Shown: positions 1 to 8,951 of the stretch, in pieces
Layout: the number at the start of each line of letters is the position of its first letter
How positions within the stretch are numbered: the first letter of the stretch is position 1
DNA from: Saprospiraceae bacterium
GTDB taxonomy: Bacteria; Bacteroidota; Bacteroidia; Chitinophagales; Saprospiraceae
Assembly (NCBI GenBank): GCA_016717105.1
Contig: JADKGF010000004.1
Span: forward strand, 165,770 to 229,769
Length of the DNA: 64,000 nucleotides
Direction of reading: 5' to 3'
Made by a program: the position numbers and the translations under genes
Notes under the pieces: model-generated
The model's input: only the letters and a program-made list of their open reading frames with translations
Told to the model about the DNA's origin: nothing
Databases searched by the model: none

Positions 1-2
1 AT

Positions 3-314
3 GTATCAGCAAACTTAGCCATTACTATTCCACTTAAATCAACAACAGAAAATACAACAAACTTTCCTTTTCCAGGTACCACAAGTTTCAATACCACAAA
101 TGAATTTGACACTTCGATCAGCAGGGCATTATACCAAATCGGTGGTGGCCTGAATTATTCTATTGTTGACAATATCAATCTAGGTGTCAATTACCGATAT
201 ACTGTAAATTCGCTTTTCACAACCATCGCAAATAGAAATTTTTTTACAAGCAATAATATAGATGAAAAAGTCAGTCTAAATTCTTTAGAATTTAGATTAG
301 GGTATAGTCTTTAG
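3..314 (+). CDS. Outer-membrane beta-barrel protein, C-terminal end (partial)
   Basis: The window opens inside this gene. Only the last 103 codons are present, in the frame starting at base 3 and closing with TAG. They encode short alternating polar/hydrophobic strands (for example LNYSIVDNINLGVNYRY) separated by Asn/Thr-rich turns, and end in LEFRLGYSL, the pattern of the closing strands of an 8-stranded OmpA/OprF-like porin. The family cannot be fixed without the missing N-terminus. The gene converges on the minus-strand gene that ends at 425, and a hairpin lies between them. Confidence 0.6.
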   Translation, partial: VSANLAITIPLKSTTENTTNFPFPGTTSFNTTNEFDTSISRALYQIGGGLNYSIVDNINLGVNYRYTVNSLFTTIANRNFFTSNNIDEKVSLNSLEFRLGYSL

Positions 315-365
315 ATACAAACAAAAAGAGCCAGTGTTACCACCAGCTCTACACTATCTAATTTA
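315..365 (-). terminator. Intrinsic terminator, copy 1 of a duplicated 51-bp element
   Basis: Read on the minus strand, a hairpin (arms 327-336 and 341-350, loop of four) is followed by CTTTTTGTTTG, a U-rich tract. It lies about 60 bases after the stop of the minus-strand gene ending at 425. The element is nearly identical (two substitutions over about 50 bases) to 4424-4474. It could also stop the plus-strand barrel gene, but that side lacks a T tract. Confidence 0.7.
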
Positions 366-424
366 ACTTACATCTATTGCTAAAAGCAGAGTTTTTTATA
401 CTTATTATATGGAATTTTATGTGA

Positions 425-1669
425 CTACAATTTTATAAATCTGCCTTGTGATATTCCTTTATAGTTCAATATTTTAATGATATAGGTCCCTGCATGAAGT
501 TCTGAGATATTGAAATCATTGCTTAATGTTTGCTGCAAAAATACCTTGCATAAACGTCCGTTCGTATCGAAAATCAAAATATCTGATATATCAGAAGGAT
601 CTTTGATTAGTACCTTGAACGAATTACTGGTTGGATTAGGCACACATATGATTTCATCAATATTATCGGCCACCTGCAATTTATCTTTAACTGTAGAGAT
701 AGGATTGCCAAAATAGTTTATTACTTCGTTGGTCACAATTGGTTCGTTGAAATCAAAATATATAGATGCCCTATTTCTGATCTCGTCATTTATTTTAATG
801 TCGGCCTTTAGTTTTATTTCAAAGACGACAAATCCATTTGAAGCTTCATTGTTTGTAAAGCTATCCACTAGATTGATCTTATCGAAGGTGACAATAAGTA
901 TTTTATTTTCGATTTTCCAAGTACATTCGTGCGAATAATTGGTCAATCGCATCGATCTGATATCAAACTTCTCAGAAAGTTTATCTTCGATTCGTACCGT
1001 ATAAGCAGTATCAGTTCCTGTATTCTGAAACCTGATTCTGTACTCTATCAATTCATCTTTTTGAATATTTTGTACATTTTCCTTACCTGCAACAAATATG
1101 GTTTTGTCATTAGGATCAAAAGAACCAATACTTTTTATACAAATGTTATTGTTTATGTTATTATTGAGTTGACAATTTGCTATTAAGCCTTCTTTGATTT
1201 CAGAACTAAAACAATATTCAGTACCAATCGGCGAATTGCAATCCACAGTGCCACGGATTTGCACCAATTTGTTTCTTAAAGGCTCTATAGGATCAATGAC
1301 AAATTCATATTCATTTCCATTTATGTTTACAGGAGTCGGGTTTACACTTGAAACCAAAAAGTTAGGATCTAAATTTAGTTTTACATTTATTGCCCCACTT
1401 GTAACGTTTCCGGAATTTATGAGATTGAGTCCGATCCCATTTTCAAAACAAGGTCTGATAATACCATGCATGCCTTTTAGTTCTATATCTGAGCAATGAT
1501 CAAGTGTTCTAATTGGGATTTCTAATGTATAAATCAAGCTATCTTTATGCATAGAAACAGTATATTCCACCTGGCAGAATGAATACAACTTATCATTAAA
1601 CACAAATGAAATATTATTGGTATCGAGACTTGTGATGATATATTTTGTGGAGTCATAATCTAGGATCAT
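425..1669 (-). CDS. C-terminal part of a T9SS-secreted Asp-box protein (FDPNDK domain plus type A sorting signal)
   Basis: The 414-residue frame has no signal peptide. The middle carries the SFDPNDK motif, then FQNTGTDTA and RASIYFDFN, which mark the Ig-like DUF7619-type domain common in secreted Bacteroidota proteins. The last 75 residues (starting near VPNPTSNSF, with GTYIIKI and ending GRFIKL) match the T9SS type A C-terminal sorting domain. A T9SS client needs a Sec signal, which here exists only in the overlapping upstream frame (1653-4238). The overlap is 17 bases and a one-base change in the A run at 1674-1677 joins the two. I therefore read this as the second half of one protein. The terminator at 315-365 follows. 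Confidence 0.85.
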   Translation of the reverse strand: MILDYDSTKYIITSLDTNNISFVFNDKLYSFCQVEYTVSMHKDSLIYTLEIPIRTLDHCSDIELKGMHGIIRPCFENGIGLNLINSGNVTSGAINVKLNLDPNFLVSSVNPTPVNINGNEYEFVIDPIEPLRNKLVQIRGTVDCNSPIGTEYCFSSEIKEGLIANCQLNNNINNNICIKSIGSFDPNDKTIFVAGKENVQNIQKDELIEYRIRFQNTGTDTAYTVRIEDKLSEKFDIRSMRLTNYSHECTWKIENKILIVTFDKINLVDSFTNNEASNGFVVFEIKLKADIKINDEIRNRASIYFDFNEPIVTNEVINYFGNPISTVKDKLQVADNIDEIICVPNPTSNSFKVLIKDPSDISDILIFDTNGRLCKVFLQQTLSNDFNISELHAGTYIIKILNYKGISQGRFIKL

Positions 1670-4238
1670 ATCTCTTTTCGTTATTCATTATATAAAAATG
1701 TCCCGTGGTATATTTTTCCAATGGGTCTTTTATACAATCAGCATTTGCATCTTCAAAAAACTTTAATGCTATGGTTTTATTTTTTCCTACCCTATTTACT
1801 GAATTGCATTTGGTAATATTTGTGTATGGTTTACATTGATCATTATAATCCATTAATTTTACATCCAAACATATTGACCTGTCAAATGGCACATAAGGAA
1901 CAAGGTTGGTAATAATATTAAAAGAAAATTCACCAAATGGATCTAAAGGTGGAATAATTGCATCATAGACACCTTCTGCTATTTTTGTAAAAGGGAAAGT
2001 ATTAAATTGATTTTCATATAAATATTGATATGGATCCAAATAAATTCGTGCCCTAGTGGTGTCAGTTTTAGTATTACCTGTATTTTTTATTAATATGTAA
2101 TAATTCGAACCAAAAATGTAAGCATCCCTGTAGTTTACAATTTTCATTTCAAGTTGGGCACATTGATTTCGTGTGGTAGCATTCGCATTTACAATTCGAG
2201 ATTGTCCGCCACCACTAGAAAAATTAACAGATATTGTATCTTTACACAAATCGAAAATATCATTTTCATTATGTACAAATAAATTATTCTGTTCAGAATG
2301 TGAATAAAATACGGCATCACCGTTTTGATCTGTAAGTTGAGATGAAAGTCCTTTTATAGATATTTTTCGTTCATTAATTGACGAAATATCATTTAAATCA
2401 TCACAGTCAGATTGATAATCTTCCTTTAGATTGAATTTGATAATGTTTGGAATAGATAATGGGTCTTTATATTTCAGAATGCCTTTTTCTAGCGTACTAA
2501 TATATATGTAATAATCTGGACTCACAGATATATTAGTGATATAATCTCTTTCACTCAGATCTACTTTCACTTGCTCCCAAGTTTTTCCCTCGTCTGATGA
2601 TATCAAAATTTCTTTCTTTTTCACTAGAATTAAATGGCCAGAAGGCGTCGAAACAATGTCACTAAAATATTCATTGGACCAAGGGAATTCATAAAGCGTC
2701 GTAAAAGTAAATCCTCTATCATATGAGCTTGAAAGAAAATGACGATGATATCTATCTGAAGGCCTAAATTCGTCTGCTAAGTTGTAAAAGTAATTCATCT
2801 CATGGTGCGTAGTGGTTCTATACCCAAAATTGCGAATATCTTTCAAATTTCTTAAATTGTTGAATGTGTCAGATTGTGTCAATTGTTCTGCTCCCCAGTG
2901 ATTTTTATATATATCTGCTTGATTTGAAATCTCAATCAGCTCGCTGCCGCCTTTATTTTCAATAGCTTTATAGTACCAATTCGTCTCGAAGGCTTTGCGG
3001 TAAAATAGCCCATCACGTGACGCTGTAAATACCCCATTCTTTTTGCTATAAAAATTGCTCTTTATACCTTGCTGTACATATTTCTGCCATGATACACCTT
3101 TATCGCTTGAAGTCTGTATATTAGAATCATTGTCAATTATGTCTATAAAATTATCTTCAGAAAGGCTAAAACGATATGTTTTAAAAGGCAAAAGCGACCA
3201 AATCGTGTTGTTCTCATTTTTAAAATAAACATCATTATTCAGGTAATTGGCCAAGATTTGTTCATTATTGCCAGCCACAAACTCATCTACATACGGATAG
3301 GAAATATTATATTGTAGTGGTTCAAAACTGCCATTTTGATCTCTCAATATTTTAGTATCATTTATGTTTTGATCAATATCTTGAGTGATAATATTTTTCC
3401 CAACAAATGTATGTTTTATATCCGTGTTTGACGGTAATGTTATGATATTAAAGCTAGAAGCATTGTCATCTTTGTAATAGACTTTGTTATCCTTTCCGAA
3501 TGCCAACATTTTATTATAAAGGAATATGGTATCTGGTTCAGTAAAAGGTAAATTAAATTGACTCCATGTTTGACCCAAATCAGTACTAAAAGTGTTGTCG
3601 CAAATCAAAATATTATTATGATAAAAATACTTTTTACCTGTTTTTGACAATTTTGACAATTGTTTGTATGTGCCATCAGCATTAATTTGATTTAAAAAAT
3701 GCTCGCCATTGTATTCATTGATACAAAAAGCCTTGTCACTTAAGAAAGTAGGCATTAGTTTAACAACCTTTTTTATAATATACCAATTAAGTTCATTGTT
3801 GCCAGGTTTAATCATATATAGATACCCATTTTTATCAAGTGCAACAACTATATCGTTCCCTATTGAACTTAATTGAATAAAATCTTTATTAATTTTTGGA
3901 TCTACATAGAATGTATCCAACACTCCTGTAGTAAAGTTCAGCTTATAGATTTTGTTGTAAGAAAAAAAATATAAATCTCCATTTAAATTTTCAATACAGC
4001 TTTTTTCATAAACATACTGATTTGTAGAGTCTATAAAATTCCATGTTTTACCTTCATCATTTGATTTGACCAAACCAATACGAGGTACAGAATTAGCTAA
4101 AATCTCTCCTTTCTGATTTTGATAAATGATATCTACATAGGATGATCTAGGCGTAGCTATCCTTTTCCAATCACTTGATTGACCAAAAACAAATAAAGAA
4201 AAATGAAGCAAAAAACAGATTGTGACTAATTTTTTCAT
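1653..4238 (-). CDS. N-terminal part of a T9SS-secreted Asp-box (BNR/sialidase-like) protein
   Basis: I chose the start at 4238 because MKKLVTICFLLHFSLFVFGQ is a clean Sec signal peptide; the longer frame to 4295 adds an unlikely leader. Repeated Asp-box motifs (NDEGKTW near residue 45, SSDKGVSW, SSDEGKTWEQ) indicate a six- or seven-bladed propeller of the sialidase/Vps10 type. A later segment has FEDANADCIKDPLEK, the calcium-binding-like opening of a C-terminal Ig-like domain, and then the frame stops abruptly. The expected continuation and the T9SS sorting signal lie in the overlapping frame 425-1669. Full product would be about 1270 residues, exported and probably surface-attached or released. 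Substrate unknown. Confidence 0.8.
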   Translation of the reverse strand: MKKLVTICFLLHFSLFVFGQSSDWKRIATPRSSYVDIIYQNQKGEILANSVPRIGLVKSNDEGKTWNFIDSTNQYVYEKSCIENLNGDLYFFSYNKIYKLNFTTGVLDTFYVDPKINKDFIQLSSIGNDIVVALDKNGYLYMIKPGNNELNWYIIKKVVKLMPTFLSDKAFCINEYNGEHFLNQINADGTYKQLSKLSKTGKKYFYHNNILICDNTFSTDLGQTWSQFNLPFTEPDTIFLYNKMLAFGKDNKVYYKDDNASSFNIITLPSNTDIKHTFVGKNIITQDIDQNINDTKILRDQNGSFEPLQYNISYPYVDEFVAGNNEQILANYLNNDVYFKNENNTIWSLLPFKTYRFSLSEDNFIDIIDNDSNIQTSSDKGVSWQKYVQQGIKSNFYSKKNGVFTASRDGLFYRKAFETNWYYKAIENKGGSELIEISNQADIYKNHWGAEQLTQSDTFNNLRNLKDIRNFGYRTTTHHEMNYFYNLADEFRPSDRYHRHFLSSSYDRGFTFTTLYEFPWSNEYFSDIVSTPSGHLILVKKKEILISSDEGKTWEQVKVDLSERDYITNISVSPDYYIYISTLEKGILKYKDPLSIPNIIKFNLKEDYQSDCDDLNDISSINERKISIKGLSSQLTDQNGDAVFYSHSEQNNLFVHNENDIFDLCKDTISVNFSSGGGQSRIVNANATTRNQCAQLEMKIVNYRDAYIFGSNYYILIKNTGNTKTDTTRARIYLDPYQYLYENQFNTFPFTKIAEGVYDAIIPPLDPFGEFSFNIITNLVPYVPFDRSICLDVKLMDYNDQCKPYTNITKCNSVNRVGKNKTIALKFFEDANADCIKDPLEKYTTGHFYIMNNEKRYDPRL

Positions 4239-4302
4239 GGGTAAAAGTTTTAGATTATTATAATATTTCAAAAGATCAATACAAATATAAGCCATATATT
4301 TT

Positions 4303-4310
4303 CAAATATA
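4303..4310 (-). promoter_or_regulatory. Candidate -7 element TATATTTG for the Asp-box protein gene
   Basis: On the minus strand TATATTTG fits the Bacteroidota -7 consensus TAnnTTTG and lies about 65 bases before the ATG at 4238. A TTG about 22 bases upstream could be the -33 element. A second TATATTTG lies at 4282-4289, so the exact start is uncertain. Confidence 0.45.
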
Positions 4311-4423
4311 CCGAAGTTTCAAAATAAAAATACAATCTGTCGCTATGGAGACATGATAACTTTTAATGTTTGCCTATTTTATAACTTAAGATCGAAATTA
4401 CTTCCAGTGTGGTTGATGTTGTA

Positions 4424-4474
4424 ATACAAACAAAAAGAGCTAGTGTTACCACCAGCTCTTCACTATCTAATTTT
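4424..4474 (-). terminator. Intrinsic terminator, copy 2 of the duplicated 51-bp element
   Basis: On the minus strand AGAGCTGGTG and CACTAGCTCT form a 10-bp stem with one mismatch, a 4-base loop, then TTTTTGTTTG. It starts about 45 bases after the stop of the beta-helix lipoprotein gene at 4518 and is nearly identical to 315-365. Confidence 0.75.
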
Positions 4475-4517
4475 ACAAAATAAAAACTTGATAACCTTGT
4501 AGTTTTACAGTTTCTTA

Positions 4518-5837
4518 TCAATAATCAGTATTCTGTGGATCCCAATTGGTCCAGCTATCAGTCCAGTCTGTAGTACCAAATGCTCCAACCACTGTATTTG
4601 CTTCAAATCCTGTAGGCAATGTTACACCAGCAGTAAGCAAGGTAGATCCTGACACAGGCAATAAACCTGGTTTGCCAGTAGCTGCTTTATAATTTGCATT
4701 CAAACCAAGTGTCGCAATGTCTGCCGCAAAATTATTTTTCCTAGAAGCTTCATTCAGTTTTGCTTCATCACCAGATACTATGCCTTTGGTCATTCCACCC
4801 AAGATCAATCCTCTGAAATCAGATTTGTCATTTACAAAGTTGGCTTGAGCAGCAGCTTCCTCCAATTGTAAACCGCCTTTGTGAAATGCACCAATAGCAA
4901 GACTATTATAGATTGATAGGGCTGTATTTCTTCTTAACCTGAAAGCTGAGTTGTATTTTGCATCAGGTGTACCTTCAGCTATGATGACAGAAATATTGGC
5001 AAATTTACAACTAGTTTGAGGTTTTGCGTCTGAACCTGATGAATCATTATCCGACTCAAAACCATTAGAATTGGAACAAGAGCATTGGTCTGCTACTTTT
5101 GGGTCTCTATATGCCAAACCATACTGAACATTTCCTGAATATCCCCAATCTGTATCAAAATCATCATCAAGGTTTTTGAAAGATATCAAATGTTTTGCAT
5201 TAACCGTACCACCAAACCACTCAAATCCGTCATCACCATTGTTTGATACTTGCACATATTCGATAGTAGTACCTTTCCCTACTCCTCCAAGGGTCAAACC
5301 ATTGATTTCCTTATCTGTTTCGAAGGCTATTCCACCAAACTCTATACGGACATATTTCAAAATACCTGAATTATCATTGTCATCACTACCGCCGAATGTA
5401 GAAATATTTTCGCCTTCGATAGTAGCTGGAGTTTTATTTACTGTCGCTTTGCCAAGAATTACCAAGCCGCCCCAATCACCATAGTTTCTGCTACCTTTTG
5501 CTTGGTTGGATGTAAATACAATTGGTTTAGCACTTGTACCTTCAGCAATGATTTTTGCACCTGGCTTTATGATCAATGTTGCTTTGGTAGATTTGTCGCC
5601 TTTGATGATCGTACCAGGCTCTATAGTCAAAGTAGCGCCAGCTTCTACATATACAAAACCTTCTAACAAATACTTATTTTTTGCTGCCCAAGTAGTATTG
5701 CTTGTAATTGATCCCTTGATGGTGAGATTTTCGCCAGGTACAATCACCTCTGTTTCATCTTCTTCTCTACCACATGATGCGAAAGTCAGTGAAGCTGCCA
5801 ATACTAAAAAAGTAAATAATTTTAAACTAAATTTCAT
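4518..5837 (-). CDS. Surface lipoprotein with right-handed beta-helix, partner of a TonB receptor
   Basis: Start set at 5837, where MKFSLKLFTFLVLAASLTFASC is a signal peptidase II leader; the frame to 5870 adds eleven unlikely residues. The mature Cys is followed by GREEDE, an acidic stretch resembling the Bacteroidota lipoprotein surface-export signal. The 439-residue protein is Gly- and Asp-rich with repeated short strands (LTIEPGTIIKGD, GGLVILGKATVN, GGDDNDN-like loops) typical of a parallel beta-helix, and ends in NWDPQNTDY, a conserved tail of this family. It follows the TonB-dependent receptor gene by about 80 bases, so both are probably co-transcribed. Role unknown; a substrate-capturing partner of the receptor is an inference. 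Such proteins are often misnamed transporters. Confidence 0.75.
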   Translation of the reverse strand: MKFSLKLFTFLVLAASLTFASCGREEDETEVIVPGENLTIKGSITSNTTWAAKNKYLLEGFVYVEAGATLTIEPGTIIKGDKSTKATLIIKPGAKIIAEGTSAKPIVFTSNQAKGSRNYGDWGGLVILGKATVNKTPATIEGENISTFGGSDDNDNSGILKYVRIEFGGIAFETDKEINGLTLGGVGKGTTIEYVQVSNNGDDGFEWFGGTVNAKHLISFKNLDDDFDTDWGYSGNVQYGLAYRDPKVADQCSCSNSNGFESDNDSSGSDAKPQTSCKFANISVIIAEGTPDAKYNSAFRLRRNTALSIYNSLAIGAFHKGGLQLEEAAAQANFVNDKSDFRGLILGGMTKGIVSGDEAKLNEASRKNNFAADIATLGLNANYKAATGKPGLLPVSGSTLLTAGVTLPTGFEANTVVGAFGTTDWTDSWTNWDPQNTDY

Positions 5838-5919
5838 TTTTAAAATGTTTTTTAATGGTTTATTAATCAATACATTATGTTACTAAATCTATTTTACTGG
5901 CAGTTCAAAAAAATCAGCG

Positions 5920-8685
5920 TTAAAACTTGTAATTCACACTCACATAAAAGTTAGAACCACGTCTGAATTCCTGAAATACACCGTCAGTATCTGTAATTTT
6001 GTTGTCTCTGTTTGTATCTTGAATCAATTTGAATGGTTGGTTTAAGATATCTTGAGCACCTGCTTTCACTTCCACTTTACCAAATGTTTTGCTGATATTG
6101 GCATCAATCACATTTCTAGACATCTCAAAGACATTAGAACTCAACACATTATCACCGATCACATATATTCTCTTACCTACGATATTGTATAAAACATTGG
6201 CTTGGATACCAGTCTCAGGTACACTATAAAACAATCCAGCATTTACCAAATATGGTGACTGGCCCTGTAAATATCTACTGTAATCATTCAATCCACTTAC
6301 GACAACATTGCTGCTTATTATGGATGCATTAAATACTACCATCAAGTTTTGAACAACGCTCTTACGTATTTCCAATTCTAAACCTGAAGAAGTTGCAGAT
6401 TCTGAATTGGCAACTGTAAAGGCTACCGTACTTCCATTATAAAATACCGCTGCTTCGATCGGATTATAGAATTTTTTATAGAAAGCGCCTATGGTTATCA
6501 ACTCACCTTTTGATGGATAAAAGTCATATCTTAGGTCAAAATTATGAATCGTAGCCACCTTGATATTCTGGTTACCTCTTCTGGATACATCGAAGATGAA
6601 GTCATAATAAGTAAATGGTGCTAACTCTCTAAATTCAGGCCTGTTCACAGTGGTTCCGTATCCGAATCTTAAAAGATTTTTTTCATTCAATTTATAAGTA
6701 GCATTCAATGACGGCATAGGGCTAAATATAGCATTGTTAACATCTACTTTTTTTCCACCACCACGCTCACGGCTTTGCAACAATTGCTGATTGTATTCAC
6801 CACGTATGCCAATAGTCGCATTAAATTTATCACTGAAAGGGATATAAAAACTAGCATAAGCAGCGTTCAAAATATTTTGTGCTGTGTATTTGTCATCAAA
6901 ATTGGTTCCTTCTGAATAAAATACCCTTGACGCCCTTAGATTGTCATTGGTAAAAAATAATTCAGGAGTCAATGTCGTAATACTAGCATCTACCCTATTT
7001 GGATTTACAATTCCGAACCATCTAGCTTTGAAGTATCTATCCTTGTATTCGGAATAAATTCCCATTTTAAGCACTTTATTTTTGTCATCATCGGAGTGTT
7101 TTGTACCTATCACTTTATCCATATTGGCGTGAGCTGTCAATACAAATTCGTCCATATTGGACCAGAAACGAGCTGCTTGCTGCAAGGTTGGAGATTCGAA
7201 TTGCTGCAAATCTATCTTAAAGGCACCGTCAGATCCCAACTCTCTAGATGATGTAAATCTTCTGAAATCAGGCTCTGATCTACGTGTGTAACCAAATCCA
7301 CCGATCCACTTCAATCTTGTTTTATCAGACAATTCGTGGGTACCATTCAACTGGCTAGACAAAATACTTTTTTGTTCATATCTGAATGATTGATTGGCTA
7401 CTTCCAATCTGTTTTCATATAGCTCACCTGATCTGATGACGGTTTCTTTTGTCGCCAACTGATTAAATATGTTTCTGAACTCTATCTTGTTTTTTGGATT
7501 CAAGATCAATGCCCAGTTAGACATTACGCCAAGTCTGATGTTGTTGCTATAATTATCATCTTTGAATGTGCTTTGTACAGATTCGTCGTATAAGAATCTG
7601 TTTTGAAGCATTTTTTGATAGGTATTTGTATTCGAATAATTGATATATGATATGGTTGTCAATTCTTTATTGCCTACAAAAAATCTTTTACTAAAGTTAA
7701 CATTAGCTCTTAAGTCAGGTAAGATTGTTTTGTTTTGTACGCTGTAGTAAGGATTTAGATTGCGAAAGTTTTCGATCATAGCCTCAGTAGATGCATAATT
7801 GATCACACTTTTTGTTGATGGAAAATTAGCGGGCAAACTTCTATTCTTGCTTCCGAATCCTAAGCCATCTAGCGCACTTCCTTGATGATCCAAGACCGTA
7901 GCTCCTGTCGCATTTCCTCTGTAACCAATAGTAAATCCTACAGAAACATTATCTCCATCTGGAATTGTTTTTGTGTAAATCTTTATCGCTCCACCGGCAA
8001 TATCACCTGGCAAGTCAGCTGAAGGTGACTTAAATACCATCATTCTGTCTATAGCCGAACTCGGTATTAGGTCAAAAGAAAATGATTTAACATCTACTTC
8101 TGTAGAAGGCGTTACGATGTCATTTAGCAAAACAGTATTGTATCGCTCATTCAATCCTCTTACTACTATAAATCTGTCATCAAAGATTGACACACCAGGT
8201 ACACGTCTTACCACTTGTGATGCATCCCTGTCTTGTGTTTTGGTAATCTGTTGTGATGAAACACCAACCGCAATATTTGCTAATTGGCGGATTTCACTGA
8301 CTACAGAGACTTCGGTATCCGTCTTTCTTTGAGCTTTTACTTCCACGGCATCTAACACTAACGACTGTTCGTTCATCTTAGTATTGATGATCGTTTCTTT
8401 ACCAGTTTCTACGCGCAGGTGCTCCAAAACAATCTCTGCATAACCGATACTAGAAATAATAAGTTTGTAAGTACCTGCTTCAATGTTATGAAGTTCAAAG
8501 TTTCCATCTAAATCTGTCGTAGTACCAATACTGGTTCCGTCGATCATGACAGAAGCTCCGATCATAGTTTCATTGGTTTTACCATCGTGGATAGTGCCTT
8601 TGATGGTTCCTGTCTGAGCTGATACACTCAACGTGAACAAAAACATCCACATTACTGAGCACAAGAATTTAAAATTGACTTTCAT
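5920..8685 (-). CDS. TonB-dependent outer-membrane receptor with carboxypeptidase-regulatory-like domain
   Basis: The 921-residue protein has a Sec signal peptide (cleavage near SVSAQTG), a carboxypeptidase-regulatory-like domain at about 25-110 (GTIKGTIHDGKTNETMIGAS, then TTTDLDGNFEL), a plug domain at about 140-240 (VVRGLNERYNTVLLND, DLPGDIAGGAIKIYTK) and a long beta-barrel ending in the aromatic YVSVNYKF. It imports a substrate across the outer membrane using TonB energy. No SusD gene is adjacent; instead the beta-helix lipoprotein follows. The promoter region carries an 11-bp-periodic operator (8742-8768), which suggests control by an OmpR/PhoB-type response regulator, perhaps phosphate-related. 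Substrate not determinable here. Confidence 0.92.
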   Translation of the reverse strand: MKVNFKFLCSVMWMFLFTLSVSAQTGTIKGTIHDGKTNETMIGASVMIDGTSIGTTTDLDGNFELHNIEAGTYKLIISSIGYAEIVLEHLRVETGKETIINTKMNEQSLVLDAVEVKAQRKTDTEVSVVSEIRQLANIAVGVSSQQITKTQDRDASQVVRRVPGVSIFDDRFIVVRGLNERYNTVLLNDIVTPSTEVDVKSFSFDLIPSSAIDRMMVFKSPSADLPGDIAGGAIKIYTKTIPDGDNVSVGFTIGYRGNATGATVLDHQGSALDGLGFGSKNRSLPANFPSTKSVINYASTEAMIENFRNLNPYYSVQNKTILPDLRANVNFSKRFFVGNKELTTISYINYSNTNTYQKMLQNRFLYDESVQSTFKDDNYSNNIRLGVMSNWALILNPKNKIEFRNIFNQLATKETVIRSGELYENRLEVANQSFRYEQKSILSSQLNGTHELSDKTRLKWIGGFGYTRRSEPDFRRFTSSRELGSDGAFKIDLQQFESPTLQQAARFWSNMDEFVLTAHANMDKVIGTKHSDDDKNKVLKMGIYSEYKDRYFKARWFGIVNPNRVDASITTLTPELFFTNDNLRASRVFYSEGTNFDDKYTAQNILNAAYASFYIPFSDKFNATIGIRGEYNQQLLQSRERGGGKKVDVNNAIFSPMPSLNATYKLNEKNLLRFGYGTTVNRPEFRELAPFTYYDFIFDVSRRGNQNIKVATIHNFDLRYDFYPSKGELITIGAFYKKFYNPIEAAVFYNGSTVAFTVANSESATSSGLELEIRKSVVQNLMVVFNASIISSNVVVSGLNDYSRYLQGQSPYLVNAGLFYSVPETGIQANVLYNIVGKRIYVIGDNVLSSNVFEMSRNVIDANISKTFGKVEVKAGAQDILNQPFKLIQDTNRDNKITDTDGVFQEFRRGSNFYVSVNYKF

Positions 8686-8722
8686 CTTTAAAATTTGTTT
8701 TATTTGTAAAAATTAGATGTCA

Positions 8723-8768
8723 CAAAGGTAGAATGCCAATGTTAAGTCAATATTAAGCCAAAATTAAG
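8723..8768 (-). promoter_or_regulatory. Promoter with TACCTTTG -7 box and three TTAAG repeats at 11-bp spacing
   Basis: The minus strand has TACCTTTG (8723-8730), a perfect TAnnTTTG -7 element, about 40 bases before the receptor ATG. Directly upstream the plus strand reads TTAAG at 8742-8746, 8753-8757 and 8764-8768, exactly 11 bases apart (CTTAA on the minus strand); a fourth TTAAG at 8785-8789 is slightly out of register. Direct repeats at 11-bp spacing are the binding pattern of OmpR/PhoB-family regulators, and CTTAA(C) resembles the TTAACA repeats of Pho boxes. Activation by such a regulator is an inference. Confidence 0.6.
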
Positions 8769-8951
8769 TTTGTGGTAGCTTGCTTTAAGTTATCAAAGTG
8801 AATTTATTGCAACAATAAAACCACCTTAAACCATATAATATTTTGTGGAAAGGATATTTGAATATGTAGATTTTTAAAAGTATGCCTAATTATAGATAAA
8901 TAAGACTGTTGAGTTGGAGATAACTGGTGCAGGATTCAATACTTCCACCTA

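Noticed and set aside
1653..1669. Programmed ribosomal frameshift joining the Asp-box and T9SS-tail frames
   Set aside because: No recognised slippery heptamer or downstream structure; many similar homopolymer breaks in the window make an error more likely.
8803..8819. Small perfect inverted repeat (TTTATTG, CAATAAA) upstream of the TonB receptor promoter
   Set aside because: Only seven pairs with no T tract or consistent partner; not enough to call a terminator or operator.
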